Origin: Pseudomonas sp. ADAK18
GTDB taxonomy: Bacteria > Pseudomonadota > Gammaproteobacteria > Pseudomonadales > Pseudomonadaceae
Length of the DNA stretch: 64,000 nt
NCBI RefSeq assembly: GCF_012935695.1
Contig: NZ_CP052859.1
Location: forward strand, 1,653,001 to 1,717,000
Reading direction: 5' to 3'
The notes under the pieces were generated by a model. That model was given only the letters and a program-made list of their open reading frames with translations. It made no database searches and was not told the DNA's origin. A program made the translations under genes and the position numbers. This document shows positions 33,413 through 44,481 of this stretch, one piece after another (position 1 is the stretch's first letter; every line of letters begins with the position of its first letter).

Positions 33413-34655
33413 TCGAATCGCCAACGTCGCCGTGCTGGGCGGCGTCCTGCTGCTGGGTCTGGGTGGGGGCTACTGGTTGGCGGACATGCGTGCGGCGCAA
33501 CCTGCAGCCGCTGCCCCGATCCAGGAGAAAAAGACGCTGTACTGGTACGACCCGATGTATCCGCAGCAGAAATTCGACAAGCCAGGCAAGTCGCCCTTCA
33601 TGGACATGCAACTGGTGCCACGTTATGCCGATGCTGATGAGAAATCGGACAGCGCGACCCTGCGTATCGACCCGAGCCTGACCCAGAACATCGGCATGCG
33701 CCTGGCCAGTGTCACCCGGGGGGTGCTGACGTCCAGCCTGGAACTGCCCGCCACCCTGGCGTTCAACGACCGCGACGTGGCCGTGGTGCAGGCGCGCGCG
33801 GCGGGTTTTGTCGAACGGGTGTATGCCCGTGCGCCCGGCGATGTACTCAAGGCCAATGCGCCCTTGGCGGACATCCTGGTGCCAGAATGGGCAGCCGCCC
33901 AGGAAGAGTTCCTGGCCTTGCGTCGCAGCAACGATGCCAGTTTATTGGCCGCCGCTCGCCAGCGCTTGCGGCTGAGCGGCATGCCCAACGGGTTGATCAC
34001 GCAGATGGAGCGCAGCGGCCAGGTGCAATCGGTCATGACCATCACCAGCCCATTGGGCGGCGCACTGCAAACCCTCGACGTGCGCGAGGGCATGACCGTC
34101 GCGGCGGGCCAAACCCTGGCACGGGTCAATGGCTTGGGCACCGTATGGTTGCAGGTGGCGGTGCCGGAAGCGCAAGGCGCAGCCCTGGCGATTGGGCAAG
34201 TGGTGGAGAGCCACTTTGTCGGCTTGCCGGGCCGGATGTTCAGCGGCACCGTCAGTGCGGTCCTGCCGCAGACGGCCCTGGACAGCCGCACCGTTCAGGT
34301 CCGCGTTGAACTGCCTAACCCTGACGGCGTGTTGCGTCCCGGTATGACCGCCCAGGTACGCCTGGCGCAATCCAGCGGCCAATCGGTGCTGTGGCTGCCC
34401 AGCGAAGCGTTGATCCGCACCGGCAAGCGGGTGCTGGTGATGGTGGCCGAGGAGGGCGGTCGTTACCGGCCAGTGGAAGTTCAGGTGGGGACGGAAAGCC
34501 AGGACCAGACGGTGATCGTCGCCGGGTTGCAGGAAGGCCAGCAAGTGGTCGCTTCCGGGCAGTTCCTGCTGGACTCAGAAGCCAGCCTGAAAGGCCTCAC
34601 CCCTCAATCGCCTGCTGAATCAGCCATGAGCATGCAACCGGGGAGCCGTCCATGA
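33405..34655 (+). CDS. cusB: RND periplasmic adaptor CusB type with heavy-metal-binding domain
   Basis: A 416-residue membrane-fusion protein. N-terminal anchor ([19 protein letters not shown]), then a heavy-metal-binding domain (about residues 45-75, [20 protein letters not shown] with nearby MDM), then lipoyl/barrel-sandwich hybrid and beta-barrel domains. It links the inner-membrane pump to the CusC channel. Its start lies within the end of cusC and its stop overlaps the cusA ATG (ATGA), indicating coupled translation. Confidence 0.9.
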   Translation: MNNRIANVAVLGGVLLLGLGGGYWLADMRAAQPAAAAPIQEKKTLYWYDPMYPQQKFDKPGKSPFMDMQLVPRYADADEKSDSATLRIDPSLTQNIGMRLASVTRGVLTSSLELPATLAFNDRDVAVVQARAAGFVERVYARAPGDVLKANAPLADILVPEWAAAQEEFLALRRSNDASLLAAARQRLRLSGMPNGLITQMERSGQVQSVMTITSPLGGALQTLDVREGMTVAAGQTLARVNGLGTVWLQVAVPEAQGAALAIGQVVESHFVGLPGRMFSGTVSAVLPQTALDSRTVQVRVELPNPDGVLRPGMTAQVRLAQSSGQSVLWLPSEALIRTGKRVLVMVAEEGGRYRPVEVQVGTESQDQTVIVAGLQEGQQVVASGQFLLDSEASLKGLTPQSPAESAMSMQPGSRP

Positions 34656-37600
34656 TCGCCTTGCTGATTCGCTGGTCGGTGGCCAACCGTTTCCTGGTCT
34701 TGCTGGCGACGCTGTTCGTCACCGCCTGGGGGATGTGGTCGGTGCAGAACACCCCGGTGGACGCCTTGCCGGACCTGTCGGATGTGCAGGTGATCATCCG
34801 CACGCCGTACCCGGGCCAGGCGCCGCAGATTGTCGAAAACCAGGTCACCTACCCGATGACCACCACCATGCTCTCGGTACCGGGGGCCAAGACCGTGCGC
34901 GGCTATTCGTTCTTCGGCGACAGCTATGTCTACGTGTTGTTCGACGAGGGTACGGACCTGTACTGGGCGCGCTCCCGGGTGTTGGAATACCTGAGCCAGT
35001 TGCAGGCGCGTCTGCCGGCTTCGGCCAAGCCGACGCTGGGCCCGGATGCCACCGGCGTGGGCTGGATTTACCAATACGCACTGGTGGACCGCACTGGCCA
35101 ACATGACCTGGCGCAACTGCGTGCGCTACAGGACTGGTTCCTCAAGTTCGAACTCAAGACCCTGCCCAACGTTGCCGAAGTGGCGACCATCGGAGGCATG
35201 GTCAAGCAGTATCAGGTGCAACTCGACCCCGTGGCCCTGGCCACTCGCGGTATCACCCAGGCCCAGGTGAAGGACGCCATCGGCAAGGCCAACCAGGAAG
35301 CCGGCGGTTCGGTATTGGAAATGGGCGAGTCCGAATACATGGTCCGCGCCTCCGGCTACCTGAAAACCCTGGAGGACTTTCGCGCCATCGCGCTGCGACT
35401 CGATGCCGGCAATGTCCCGGTGACCCTTGGCGAGGTAGCCTCGATTCAACTGGGCCCACAAATGCGCCGGGGTATCAGTGAGTTGGATGGCGAAGGCGAG
35501 GCGGTGGGCGGCGTGGTGATCCTGCGCAACGGCAAGAATGCCCGCGAGGCCATCGCCGCCGTGAAGAGCAAGCTGCAAGAGTTGAAAAGCAGCCTGCCGC
35601 CTGGTGTGGAGATCGTCACCACCTACGATCGCAGCAAACTGATCGACCGCGCCGTGGACAACCTCAGCCACAAACTGCTGGAAGAGTTCCTGGTGGTGGC
35701 GCTGGTGTGCGGGATCTTCCTCTGGCACCTGCGCTCGTCCCTGGTGGCGATCATCTCGTTGCCGGTGGGGATCTTGATTGCCTTCATCGTTATGCGATTC
35801 CAGGGGATCAACGCCAACATCATGTCCCTGGGCGGGATCGCCATTGCGATTGGCGCGATGGTGGATGCGGCGGTGGTGATGATCGAAAACGCCCACAAGA
35901 AAATCGAGGCGTGGCACCAGGCTCATCCGGGGCGTGAGCTCAAGGGCGAAGCGCATTGGAAGGTAGTGACCGACGCGGCAGTGGAGGTCGGGCCGGCGCT
36001 GTTTTTCTGCCTGCTGATCATCACGCTGTCGTTTATTCCGGTATTTACCCTGCAAGCCCAGGAAGGCCGGCTATTCGGGCCCTTGGCGTTTACCAAAACC
36101 TACGCCATGGCCGCCGCCGCCGGGTTGTCGGTGACCTTGATCCCGGTGTTGATGGGCTACTGGATTCGCGGGCGCATCCCCGATGAGCAACGCAACCCGC
36201 TGAATCGGGGTCTGATCAAACTCTATCAACCAGCCCTCGACGCGGTCCTGCGCTGGCCGCGCATGACCTTGCTGGTGGCGTTGTTGATGGTGCTCAGCGC
36301 CCTGTGGCCGATGTCTCGCCTGGGCGGTGAGTTCCTGCCGGCTTTGGATGAGGGCGACTTGCTCTATATGCCCTCGGCGTTGCCTGGGCTCTCGGCGCAA
36401 ACAGCCGGTGAATTGCTGCAACGCACCGACCGCTTGATCAAAACCGTACCGGAAGTCGCCCATGTATTCGGCAAGGCCGGTCGCGCGGAAACCGCCACCG
36501 ATCCGGCACCGATGGAGATGTTCGAAACCACGATTGAATTCAAGCCCCGCGATCAATGGCGCCCGGACATGACCCCGGAAAAACTGGTGAAGGAACTCGA
36601 CCGTGTGGTGCAAGTGCCGGGCCTGACCAACATCTGGATCCCGCCGATCCGCAACCGTATCGACATGCTCGCCACCGGGGTAAAAAGCCCGATCGGGGTG
36701 AAAGTCGCCGGCACCAGCCTGATGCAGATCGACGCCGTGACCCAGGCCGTGGAAAAGGTCGCCAAGGGTGTGCCTGGTGTCAGCTCGGCCCTGGCTGAAC
36801 GGCTGACGGGTGGGCGCTACATCGACGTTGATATTGATCGTCAGGCGGCGGCCCGTTATGGCCTGAACATCGCGGATGTGCAGTCCATTGTCTCGGGTGC
36901 CATTGGCGGTGAGGACATCGGTGAAACGGTGGAAGGCCTGGCACGTTTTCCGATCAACCTGCGTTACCCCAGGGAGTGGCGTGATTCGGTGGACGCGTTG
37001 GGCGACCTGCCGATCTACACCCCGTCGGGCAGCCAGATCACCCTCGGTACGGTGGCCAGGGTCAAGGTCACCGAAGGCCCGCCGATGCTCAAGAGCGAAA
37101 ACGCGCGGCCTTCCGGCTGGGTGTATATCGACGTGCGTGACCGTGACCTGGCTTCAGTGGTGAACGACCTGCGCCAGGCCATTAACCAGCAGGTTGCGTT
37201 GCAGCCGGGCATGAGCCTCAGCTATTCGGGGCAGTTCGAGTTTCTGGAGCGGGCCAATGAGCGGCTGAAATTGGTGGTGCCGGCGACGGTGATGATCATC
37301 TTCGTGCTGTTGTACCTGACCTTCCGCCGCTTTGACGAGGCGCTGCTGATCCTGGCCACATTGCCGTTTGCTCTTACGGGTGGGGTGTGGTTGCTGTATT
37401 GGCTGGGTTTCAACCTGTCGGTGGCTACCGGGGTGGGGTTTATTGCGTTGGCCGGGGTGTCTGCCGAGTTTGGTGTGATCATGCTGTTGTACCTGAAAAA
37501 TGCCTGGGCTGAGCGGCAGGCCAAAGGCGGGCAGGGTGAGCATGAGTTGCTGGCGGCGATCACGGAGGGCGCGGTGTTGCGGGTTCGGCCCAAGGCCATG

Positions 37601-37780
37601 ACCGTGGCGGTGATTATTGCGGGGTTGTTGCCAATTTTGCTGGGTGGAGGGACGGGCAGCGAGGTGATGAGCCGGATTGCGGCACCGATGATTGGGGGGA
37701 TGCTGACGGCGCCGTTGTTGTCGTTGTTTGTGATTCCGGCGGCGTATAGGTTGATGCGTCGGGTCAAAGTTTTACGGTGA
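34652..37780 (+). CDS. cusA: Heavy-metal RND pump CusA (Cu+/Ag+)
   Basis: A 1042-residue HME-RND proton antiporter with about 12 membrane helices (first at 10-30; blocks at about 335-530 and 870-1035). It keeps the three methionines that bind copper in E. coli CusA at the same residue numbers: Met573 ([10 protein letters not shown]), Met623 (APMEMFETT) and Met672 ([11 protein letters not shown]). That sets it apart from CzcA Zn/Co/Cd pumps. Proton-relay acidic residues are present in the [20 protein letters not shown] segment. It is the last gene of the exporter operon and ends at a large hairpin. Confidence 0.94.
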   Translation: MIALLIRWSVANRFLVLLATLFVTAWGMWSVQNTPVDALPDLSDVQVIIRTPYPGQAPQIVENQVTYPMTTTMLSVPGAKTVRGYSFFGDSYVYVLFDEGTDLYWARSRVLEYLSQLQARLPASAKPTLGPDATGVGWIYQYALVDRTGQHDLAQLRALQDWFLKFELKTLPNVAEVATIGGMVKQYQVQLDPVALATRGITQAQVKDAIGKANQEAGGSVLEMGESEYMVRASGYLKTLEDFRAIALRLDAGNVPVTLGEVASIQLGPQMRRGISELDGEGEAVGGVVILRNGKNAREAIAAVKSKLQELKSSLPPGVEIVTTYDRSKLIDRAVDNLSHKLLEEFLVVALVCGIFLWHLRSSLVAIISLPVGILIAFIVMRFQGINANIMSLGGIAIAIGAMVDAAVVMIENAHKKIEAWHQAHPGRELKGEAHWKVVTDAAVEVGPALFFCLLIITLSFIPVFTLQAQEGRLFGPLAFTKTYAMAAAAGLSVTLIPVLMGYWIRGRIPDEQRNPLNRGLIKLYQPALDAVLRWPRMTLLVALLMVLSALWPMSRLGGEFLPALDEGDLLYMPSALPGLSAQTAGELLQRTDRLIKTVPEVAHVFGKAGRAETATDPAPMEMFETTIEFKPRDQWRPDMTPEKLVKELDRVVQVPGLTNIWIPPIRNRIDMLATGVKSPIGVKVAGTSLMQIDAVTQAVEKVAKGVPGVSSALAERLTGGRYIDVDIDRQAAARYGLNIADVQSIVSGAIGGEDIGETVEGLARFPINLRYPREWRDSVDALGDLPIYTPSGSQITLGTVARVKVTEGPPMLKSENARPSGWVYIDVRDRDLASVVNDLRQAINQQVALQPGMSLSYSGQFEFLERANERLKLVVPATVMIIFVLLYLTFRRFDEALLILATLPFALTGGVWLLYWLGFNLSVATGVGFIALAGVSAEFGVIMLLYLKNAWAERQAKGGQGEHELLAAITEGAVLRVRPKAMTVAVIIAGLLPILLGGGTGSEVMSRIAAPMIGGMLTAPLLSLFVIPAAYRLMRRVKVLR

Positions 37781-37790
37781 TTAACAGGTG

Positions 37791-37837
37791 GGTTGGGGGG
37801 TATATCCGTTACCGCAGCAACGGATATGCTCCCAACC
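37791..37837. terminator. Long hairpin between convergent cusA and iolR
   Basis: Two stacked stems, ggttggg/cccaacc (37791-37797, 37831-37837) and atatccgtt/aacggatat (37802-37810, 37819-37827), around an eight-base loop. No T-run follows, but placement between convergent genes fits a bidirectional terminator. Confidence 0.65.
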
Positions 37838-37861
37838 TCAAGGAACGGAAGAGCACAGCGG

Positions 37862-38758
37862 TCAATCATCAAACCCCACCTGCTCATGAATCTCATCCAC
37901 CTTCAACTCCAACCGATACGCCACCGCAATAAACAACGCCTGACACAGACAAAGCGTCGCACTCAACGACCTGAAGGCAAACGAAGACCCTTCATTCACC
38001 AACAACACCGCATTCGCCCGCTTCGCCAGAGGCGAAAGGTTGCTGTCGGTGATGATCAGCGTCTTGGCCTGATGATGCTGGGCAATGCGCAGGCAATGCT
38101 GGGTTTCCTTGCCATACGGCGTAAAGCTGATCGCAATCACCAGATCATTGGCCCGCACGCTGCGCATCTGCTCGCGGTAGCTGCCACCCAACCCGGACAC
38201 CAAGTGGATGCGCTTGTTGGTGTGCTGCAGGTTATAGACCAGGTAATCAGCCACGGCGAAGGAGCGACGCACGCCCACCACGTAGATGTTGTCGGCATTC
38301 ACCACCAGGTCCACGGCCTTGTCGAAGGCCACGTCATCCAACTCCAGCCCCAGGCGTTCGATGCCCGATAGGGTAGCGTTGACGCATTCGCGCGCCAGGT
38401 CGCCGCCGCTGGCTTTCTGCGACTTGTTGGCGATCATGCTGCGGATGCGCTGCTGGTAATTCTGCACCGGCGTGGTCTTGTGGGTGTACGCCTCGCGAAA
38501 CAGCGCCTGCATCTCGCTGAAACCACTGAAACCGAAGCGCTGGGAAAAACGCACGATGGCCGAAGGGTGCACTTCGCATTCCCGAGCGATGTCGCTGATG
38601 CGGTCGACCATGATCCGGTCGCTCTGCTGGCTCATGTAGCTGGCGATGCGTTTGAGCTGGCGCGGCAGGCTTTCGTATTCGTCGGTGATCAGTTGCAACA
38701 GACGCTCGGCATTGATCGGAGAGCTGGCGAGTGCATCTTCCGGGGCGCTCTGGGACAT
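37862..38758 (-). CDS. iolR: RpiR/MurR-family regulator of inositol genes (IolR)
   Basis: A 298-residue repressor: N-terminal RpiR HTH (residues about 18-95, MVDRISDIARECEVHPSAIV and RFSQRFGFSGFSEMQALFRE) and a SIS sugar-isomerase domain (about 135-265, VVGVRRSFAVADYLVYNLQH, then SFTPYGKETQHCLRIA). In this setting RpiR proteins are the IolR-type repressor of inositol catabolism. ATG 38758 has aagga upstream; the open frame upstream is non-coding. It is divergent from iolC, with a GGAA-N6-TTCC palindrome between. Confidence 0.88.
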   Translation of the reverse strand: MSQSAPEDALASSPINAERLLQLITDEYESLPRQLKRIASYMSQQSDRIMVDRISDIARECEVHPSAIVRFSQRFGFSGFSEMQALFREAYTHKTTPVQNYQQRIRSMIANKSQKASGGDLARECVNATLSGIERLGLELDDVAFDKAVDLVVNADNIYVVGVRRSFAVADYLVYNLQHTNKRIHLVSGLGGSYREQMRSVRANDLVIAISFTPYGKETQHCLRIAQHHQAKTLIITDSNLSPLAKRANAVLLVNEGSSFAFRSLSATLCLCQALFIAVAYRLELKVDEIHEQVGFDD

Positions 38759-38923
38759 AGGGAATCCTTCTGGCTTGTTCTTATAGGGCAGTTCGATCTG
38801 CCCCTGACAATAGGTCGATGTGCGCAAGTCTACAGGGTAGGCGTAAAAAAATACCTTGGCTTCATGGCCGGGGCGGAGGCTGAAACGATGCACCATGGCT
38901 GGAACAATCTTGTGCAAGGTTAA

Positions 38924-38939
38924 TGGAAAAATTATTCCA
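38924..38939. promoter_or_regulatory. Candidate IolR box in the iolR/iolC gap
   Basis: tggaaaaattattcca contains GGAA-N6-TTCC flanked by matching t/a. This is the palindrome described for IolR in Sinorhizobium meliloti (established knowledge, recalled). A second, AT-rich inverted repeat (aatattta/taaatatt, 38945-38965) follows. The 303-base gap otherwise shows no gene. Confidence 0.65.
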
Positions 38940-39061
38940 CTAAAAATATTTATAGAATAAATATTGATTGGCGCCGTCGGACGTTTTAGTCTGCATCTAC
39001 CAAGAGCGGTTGCCGCCTCCACGACGGCAGACGCAGGCTGATAAAAATAACAGGAGCCAGC

Positions 39062-40999
39062 ATGGGCCAGACTCGTTTTGCCAGTGGGCGTCAATTGGAT
39101 CTGATTTGCCTCGGGCGCCTGGGCGTCGACCTCTATGCACAGCAGGTAGGTGCACGGTTGGAGGACGTCTCAAGCTTCGCCAAATACCTGGGCGGTTCCT
39201 CCGCCAACATCGCCTTCGGCACCGCGCGGCTGGGGCTCAAGTCAGCCATGCTGACTCGGGTGGGGGACGACCACATGGGCCGTTTCCTGGTGGAATCCCT
39301 GGCCCGCGAAGGCTGTGATGTCAGCGGTATCAAGGTCGATCCGGAACGGTTGACCGCCATGGTGTTGCTGGGCCTCAAGGACCGCGAAACCTTCCCGTTG
39401 GTGTTCTACCGCGAAAACTGCGCCGATATGGCTTTGCAGGCCGCAGACATCAGCGAAGCCTTTATTGCCTCCAGCAAAGCCCTGCTGATCACCGGCACTC
39501 ATTTCTCTACCGATGGCGTGTACAAAGCGAGCATCCAGGCGCTGGACTACGCCGAAAAGCACAACGTCAAACGTGTGCTGGACATCGACTACCGACCGGT
39601 CCTTTGGGGCCTGGCGGGCAAGGCCGACGGTGAAACCCGCTTTGTGGCCGACCAGAATGTCAGCCAGCATGTGCAGAAAATCCTCCCACGGTTTGACCTG
39701 ATCGTTGGCACCGAAGAAGAGTTCCTCATTGCCGGTGGCAGTGAAGACTTGCTCACCGCTTTGCGCACGGTGCGACGCCTGACGGCAGCGACACTGGTGG
39801 TCAAGCTCGGTCCACAAGGCTGCACGGTGATTCACGGCGATATCCCGGCTCGTCTCGAAGACGGTGCGATTTACCCTGGCGTGCGAGTAGAAGTGCTCAA
39901 CGTGCTGGGGGCCGGTGATGCCTTCATGTCGGGTTTCCTCAGTGGCTGGCTGGAAGACGCCAGCGACGAACGTTGCTGCCAACTGGCCAATGCCTGCGGC
40001 GGTCTGGTGGTGTCGCGCCATGCCTGTGCACCGGCGATGCCGACCCGTGCCGAACTGGATTACCTGTTCAACAGCCCGGTGCCCATCACCCGGCCGGACC
40101 AGGACCCGATACTGCAACGCCTGCACCAAGTCAGCGTGCCGCGTAAAAGCTGGAAGCAGCTGTTCGTATTTGCCTTCGATCATCGCGGGCAACTGATGGA
40201 GCTGGCGCAGAAAGGTGGCCAGGACCCTGCGCGTATCAGCGTCATCAAGCAGCTGTTTATCAAGGCTGTGGAGCGGGTCGAGCACAAACTGCGGGAGCAA
40301 GGCGTCGAGGCCGATGTGGGCCTTTTGGCCGACCAGCGTTTCGGCCAGGACGCCCTCAATGCCGCCACCGGTCGTGGTTGGTGGATAGCCCGCCCGGTGG
40401 AAGTCCAGGGCTCGCGCCCGCTGGCCTTCGAACATGGTCGCTCCATCGGCAGCAACCTGATTGCCTGGCCCCAGGAGCAGATCATCAAGTGCCTGGTGCA
40501 ATTTCACCCTGACGACGAACCGCTGCTGCGCCTGGAACAAGAAGCGCAGCTCAAGGGCCTGTATCAGGCGTCCCAAGTCAGCGGTCATGAATTGCTGCTG
40601 GAAGTCATCCCCCCCAAGGATCACCCGTCCACCTACCCCGATGTGCTCTACCGCAGCCTCAAGCGCCTGTACAACCTGGGCATTTACCCGGCGTGGTGGA
40701 AGATCGAGGCGCAGTCGGCCGAGGATTGGAAAAAGCTCGATGAGCTGATTCAAGAGCGCGATCCGTACTGCCGTGGCGTGGTATTGCTGGGCTTGAATGC
40801 GTCGGCCGAATGCCTGGCGGATGGGTTCCGGCAGGCCGCACAGAGCCAGACCTGTCGTGGGTTTGCCGTGGGCCGCACGATCTTCCAGGAGCCGAGCCGG
40901 GCGTGGATGGCGGGGGAGATTGATGACGAAACCCTGATCCAGCAAGTTCAGGGCACCTTCGAACAGTTGATCAACGCCTGGCGCAGTTCACGCAGCTGA
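39062..40999 (+). CDS. iolC: Bifunctional 5-dehydro-2-deoxygluconokinase / DUF2090 aldolase-like protein
   Basis: A 645-residue fusion. Residues about 10-335 are a PfkB-type kinase (LGRLGVDLY, KYLGGSSANIAFGTARLG, and NVLGAGDAFMSGFLSGWL with catalytic Asp) that phosphorylates 5-dehydro-2-deoxygluconate. Residues about 350-640 are DUF2090 (LFVFAFDHRGQLMEL, ... RGFAVGRTIFQEPSRAW), a TIM-barrel resembling the downstream aldolase step (IolJ). The gene begins the catabolic operon, RBS caggag before ATG 39062. Confidence 0.94.
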   Translation: MGQTRFASGRQLDLICLGRLGVDLYAQQVGARLEDVSSFAKYLGGSSANIAFGTARLGLKSAMLTRVGDDHMGRFLVESLAREGCDVSGIKVDPERLTAMVLLGLKDRETFPLVFYRENCADMALQAADISEAFIASSKALLITGTHFSTDGVYKASIQALDYAEKHNVKRVLDIDYRPVLWGLAGKADGETRFVADQNVSQHVQKILPRFDLIVGTEEEFLIAGGSEDLLTALRTVRRLTAATLVVKLGPQGCTVIHGDIPARLEDGAIYPGVRVEVLNVLGAGDAFMSGFLSGWLEDASDERCCQLANACGGLVVSRHACAPAMPTRAELDYLFNSPVPITRPDQDPILQRLHQVSVPRKSWKQLFVFAFDHRGQLMELAQKGGQDPARISVIKQLFIKAVERVEHKLREQGVEADVGLLADQRFGQDALNAATGRGWWIARPVEVQGSRPLAFEHGRSIGSNLIAWPQEQIIKCLVQFHPDDEPLLRLEQEAQLKGLYQASQVSGHELLLEVIPPKDHPSTYPDVLYRSLKRLYNLGIYPAWWKIEAQSAEDWKKLDELIQERDPYCRGVVLLGLNASAECLADGFRQAAQSQTCRGFAVGRTIFQEPSRAWMAGEIDDETLIQQVQGTFEQLINAWRSSRS

Positions 41000-41040
41000 G
41001 TGCTGGCCTGTGCCTGGAATGCAATCACATGTGGGAGCTG

Positions 41041-41186
41041 GCTTGTTGTGGCGAGGGGGCTTGCCCCCGTTGGGCCGCGAAGCAGCCCCCTCATAAGATC
41101 ACCTCATTCTGCCAGGTAGAGAGAGGTGAGAGATTTTGGGTCTGCTTCGCAGCCCAACGGGGGCAAGCCCCCTCGCCACAACAAGC
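41041..41186. repeat. REP doublet, apparently nested in another REP
   Basis: The inverted pair gcttgttgtggcgagggggc ... gccccctcgccacaacaagc lies between iolC and iolE. Immediately before it (41030-41045) is tgtgggagctggcttg, the head of the other REP class, cut off at the junction. This suggests one REP unit inserted into another. Confidence 0.88.
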
Positions 41187-41246
41187 TCACTTGCCACAAG
41201 AACCGCATTGTCATAGTTGAATTTGAAAACAATAAAAGGTGCAGCC

Positions 41247-42140
41247 ATGCCCGCTATCCGTATTGGCATCAACCCGATTTCCTGGAGCAACGACGACCTG
41301 CCGGCCCTGGGTGGTGAAACGCCCTTGAGCACCGCCCTGAGCGAAGGCAAGGAGATCGGTTACGAAGGTTTCGAACTCAACGGCAAATTCCCCAAGGACG
41401 CCAAGGGCGTCGGCGATGTATTACGCCCTTATGACCTGGCGCTGGTCTCCGGCTGGTACTCCAGCCGCCTGGCCCGGCGCTCGGTAGCGGAAGAAATCGA
41501 GGCCATCGGTAGCCACGTCGAACTGCTGCGGGAAAACGGCGCCACGGTGCTGGTCTACGGCGAAGTCGCCGACTCGATCCAGGGTTCCCCCATTCGCTTG
41601 GTTGAACGCCCGCGTTTTCACAGTGAACAAGCCTGGCAGGACTACGCCGACAAGCTCACTGAACTGGCGCGTTTTACCCTATCCCAGGGCGTGCGCCTGG
41701 CCTACCACCACCATATGGGCGCCTATGTCGAGTCCCCGGAAGACATCGACAAACTCATGAGCCTCACCGGCCCCGAAGTCGGCCTGCTATTTGATTCAGG
41801 CCACTGCTACATGGGCGGCGGCGAACCCATCGAGGTGCTGCGCAAGCACATCGACCGCATCTGCCACGTGCATTTCAAGGACGTGCGCAAACCGGTGGTG
41901 CAACTGGCCCGCAACAACCTGTGGAGCTTCCCGGACTGCATCATCAACGGCACCTTTACCGTACCCGGCGACGGCGATATCGACTTCGCTGCGTTGCTTG
42001 ATGTGCTGCTGGCCGCCAATTACCACGGCTGGCTGGTGGTGGAAGCCGAGCAGGATCCTGCTGTGGCCCCCAGCTATATCTACGCGAAAAAAGGTTACGA
42101 CACGCTGCGCGCGCTGCTGAATGAGAGGACGGGACAATGA
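41247..42140 (+). CDS. iolE: Myo-inosose-2 dehydratase
   Basis: A 297-residue TIM-barrel lyase converting scyllo-inosose (2-keto-myo-inositol) to 3D-(3,5/4)-trihydroxycyclohexane-1,2-dione. MPAIRIGINPISWSNDDLPA is the IolE opening, with AYHHHMGAYVESPEDIDKLM, LLFDSGHCYMGG and HVHFKDVR supplying metal-binding residues. ATG 41247 is the family start, after aaaaggtgcagcc. It overlaps iolB by four bases (ATGA). Confidence 0.95.
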   Translation: MPAIRIGINPISWSNDDLPALGGETPLSTALSEGKEIGYEGFELNGKFPKDAKGVGDVLRPYDLALVSGWYSSRLARRSVAEEIEAIGSHVELLRENGATVLVYGEVADSIQGSPIRLVERPRFHSEQAWQDYADKLTELARFTLSQGVRLAYHHHMGAYVESPEDIDKLMSLTGPEVGLLFDSGHCYMGGGEPIEVLRKHIDRICHVHFKDVRKPVVQLARNNLWSFPDCIINGTFTVPGDGDIDFAALLDVLLAANYHGWLVVEAEQDPAVAPSYIYAKKGYDTLRALLNERTGQ

Positions 42141-42931
42141 GCCTATTGGTCAAAAGCAGCAAACGCGGGCAGACCATGGTGGCGCTGGAAGCAGGGCGCC
42201 TGGAGTACGTGGGTTTTGCCGCCTACCGCCTGAGCCTGGGGGAAACCCTGCCGGTCAGCGCGGGCGATAAAGAGCTGTGCCTGGTGCTGCTCAGCGGTCG
42301 CGTCTCGATCAAGGGCGAGGGTTTCAACTGGGAAAACCTCGGAGATCGCCAGTCGGTCTTCGAAGACAAATCGCCGTTTGCCGCCTACCTGCCACCGGGC
42401 ACCCACGCTCAGGTGGTGGCCTTGAGTGACGTACAAATCGCCGTCTGCGCCGCCCCCGGCTCCACCGCCGCAGGCCTCGCCCCACGGCTGATTCGCCCCG
42501 AACAATGCAAGCGCAGCGTGCGTGGCAAGGGCGCTAATACCCGCTATGTGTGCGACATCCTGCCTGACAGCGAACCTGCCCATTCGCTGCTGGTGGTGGA
42601 AGTACGCACCCCGTCCGGCCATTCGTCGAGCTACCCGCCCCACAAGCACGACACTGATGACCTGCCGCACCAGAGCTTTCTCGAAGAAACCTATTACCAC
42701 CAGATCAACCCGCCCCAGGGCTTCGTGTTCCAGCGGGTCTACACCGATGACCGCAGCATCGACCAGGCTATGGCCGTGGAAAACAGCGACCTCGTCGTGG
42801 TGCCCAAGGGTTATCACCCGGTCAGCGTGCCCTACGGCTACGAGTCGTACTACTTGAACGTGATGGCCGGCCCCAAGCGTGCCTGGCACTTCCATAACGA
42901 CCCGCAGCACAGCTGGCTGCTGGATCTTTAA
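42137..42931 (+). CDS. iolB: 5-deoxy-glucuronate isomerase
   Basis: A 264-residue bicupin isomerase turning 5-deoxy-glucuronate into 5-dehydro-2-deoxygluconate. The C-terminal cupin has [14 protein letters not shown] and [20 protein letters not shown], with metal-binding His and Glu, then [16 protein letters not shown]. Start ATG at 42137 overlaps the iolE stop. Confidence 0.95.
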   Translation: MSLLVKSSKRGQTMVALEAGRLEYVGFAAYRLSLGETLPVSAGDKELCLVLLSGRVSIKGEGFNWENLGDRQSVFEDKSPFAAYLPPGTHAQVVALSDVQIAVCAAPGSTAAGLAPRLIRPEQCKRSVRGKGANTRYVCDILPDSEPAHSLLVVEVRTPSGHSSSYPPHKHDTDDLPHQSFLEETYYHQINPPQGFVFQRVYTDDRSIDQAMAVENSDLVVVPKGYHPVSVPYGYESYYLNVMAGPKRAWHFHNDPQHSWLLDL

Positions 42932-42951
42932 CGACTTCGACGGAGAACACC

Positions 42952-44454
42952 ATGAGCAACGCCCAGGTAATCGGCCATTACATCAACGGCCAGGTGCAGG
43001 ACAGCGGCAGCGAGCGCTTCAGCAATGTGTTCAACCCGGCCACCGGTGAGGTGCAGGCGCGGGTTGGCCTGGCCAGCCAGAAGACCGTCGATGAAGCCGT
43101 AGCGTCGGCCTTGAAGGCCTTCCCTGCGTGGTCCGAGCAATCCTCCCTGCGTCGCTCGCGGGTGCTGTTCAAGTTCAAGGAACTGCTGGATCAGCATCAT
43201 GACGAGTTGGCCGAGATCATCAGCCGCGAACACGGCAAGGTGTTCTCCGATGCCAAGGGTGAAGTCACCCGTGGTATCGAGATTGTCGAATACGCTTGCG
43301 GTGCCCCGAATCTGTTGAAAACCGATTTCAGCGACAACATCGGTGGCGGTATCGACAACTGGAACCTGCGCCAGCCACTGGGCGTATGCGCCGGGATCAC
43401 TCCGTTCAATTTCCCGGTGATGGTGCCGTTGTGGATGATCCCGCTGGCCTTGGCCACCGGCAACTGCTTCATCCTCAAGCCGTCCGAGCGTGATCCGTCC
43501 GCCAGTTTGCTGATGGCCCGTCTGTTGACTCAGGCCGGCTTGCCCGATGGCGTGTTCAACGTGGTTCAGGGCGACAAGAGCGCCGTGGACGGCCTGTTGC
43601 AGCACCCGGACATCGAAGCGATTTCGTTTGTCGGCTCCACACCAATTGCCGAATACATCCACCAGCAAGCCACCCAGCGCGGCAAGCGTGTGCAGGCGTT
43701 GGGCGGGGCAAAGAACCATATGATCGTAATGCCTGACGCCAACCTGGATCAGGCAGCGGACGCCCTGATCGGCGCGGCTTACGGCTCGGCTGGCGAACGC
43801 TGCATGGCGATCTCGATTGCCGTGGTGGTGGGCGACGTCGGTGACAAGCTGATCGACAAATTGCTGCCGCGCATCGACCAATTGAAGGTCGGCAACGGCA
43901 TGCAGAAGGACAGCGAAATGGGGCCGTTGGTCACCGCTGAGCACAAGGCCAAGGTTGAAGGGTTTATCGACCAGGGCGTGGCCCAGGGCGCGAAGCTGAT
44001 TGTCGACGGGCGTGGCTTCAAGGTGCCAGGTGCCGAAGGTGGTTTCTTCGTCGGCGCGACCCTGTTCGATAACGTCACGACCGAGATGAGCATCTACCAG
44101 CAAGAAATTTTCGGCCCGGTGCTAGGCATTGTGCGAGTGGCGGATTTTGCCAGCGCGGTGGCCTTGATCAACGCCCATGAGTTCGGCAACGGCGTGTCCT
44201 GCTTCACCAGCGACGGCGGCATCGCCCGCGCCTTCGCCCGTAACATCAAAGTCGGCATGGTCGGCATCAACGTACCCATCCCTGTGCCAATGGCCTGGCA
44301 TTCGTTTGGTGGCTGGAAGCGCTCGTTGTTTGGCGACCATCACGCCTATGGCGAAGAAGGCATTCGTTTCTACAGCCGCTACAAAAGCGTCATGCAACGT
44401 TGGCCCGACAGCATCGCCAAGGGCCCTGAATTCAGCATGCCAACCGCCAAGTAA
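42952..44454 (+). CDS. mmsA: CoA-acylating methylmalonate-semialdehyde dehydrogenase
   Basis: A 500-residue aldehyde dehydrogenase that converts malonate semialdehyde (last inositol intermediate) or methylmalonate semialdehyde to acetyl- or propionyl-CoA. Family motifs are [38 protein letters not shown] and the nucleophile Cys284 in [15 protein letters not shown] gacggag precedes ATG 42952. In the iol operon it plays the IolA role. Confidence 0.95.
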   Translation: MSNAQVIGHYINGQVQDSGSERFSNVFNPATGEVQARVGLASQKTVDEAVASALKAFPAWSEQSSLRRSRVLFKFKELLDQHHDELAEIISREHGKVFSDAKGEVTRGIEIVEYACGAPNLLKTDFSDNIGGGIDNWNLRQPLGVCAGITPFNFPVMVPLWMIPLALATGNCFILKPSERDPSASLLMARLLTQAGLPDGVFNVVQGDKSAVDGLLQHPDIEAISFVGSTPIAEYIHQQATQRGKRVQALGGAKNHMIVMPDANLDQAADALIGAAYGSAGERCMAISIAVVVGDVGDKLIDKLLPRIDQLKVGNGMQKDSEMGPLVTAEHKAKVEGFIDQGVAQGAKLIVDGRGFKVPGAEGGFFVGATLFDNVTTEMSIYQQEIFGPVLGIVRVADFASAVALINAHEFGNGVSCFTSDGGIARAFARNIKVGMVGINVPIPVPMAWHSFGGWKRSLFGDHHAYGEEGIRFYSRYKSVMQRWPDSIAKGPEFSMPTAK

Positions 44455-44481
44455 TTTTTTCGAGTGTGGAGCACAACAATA

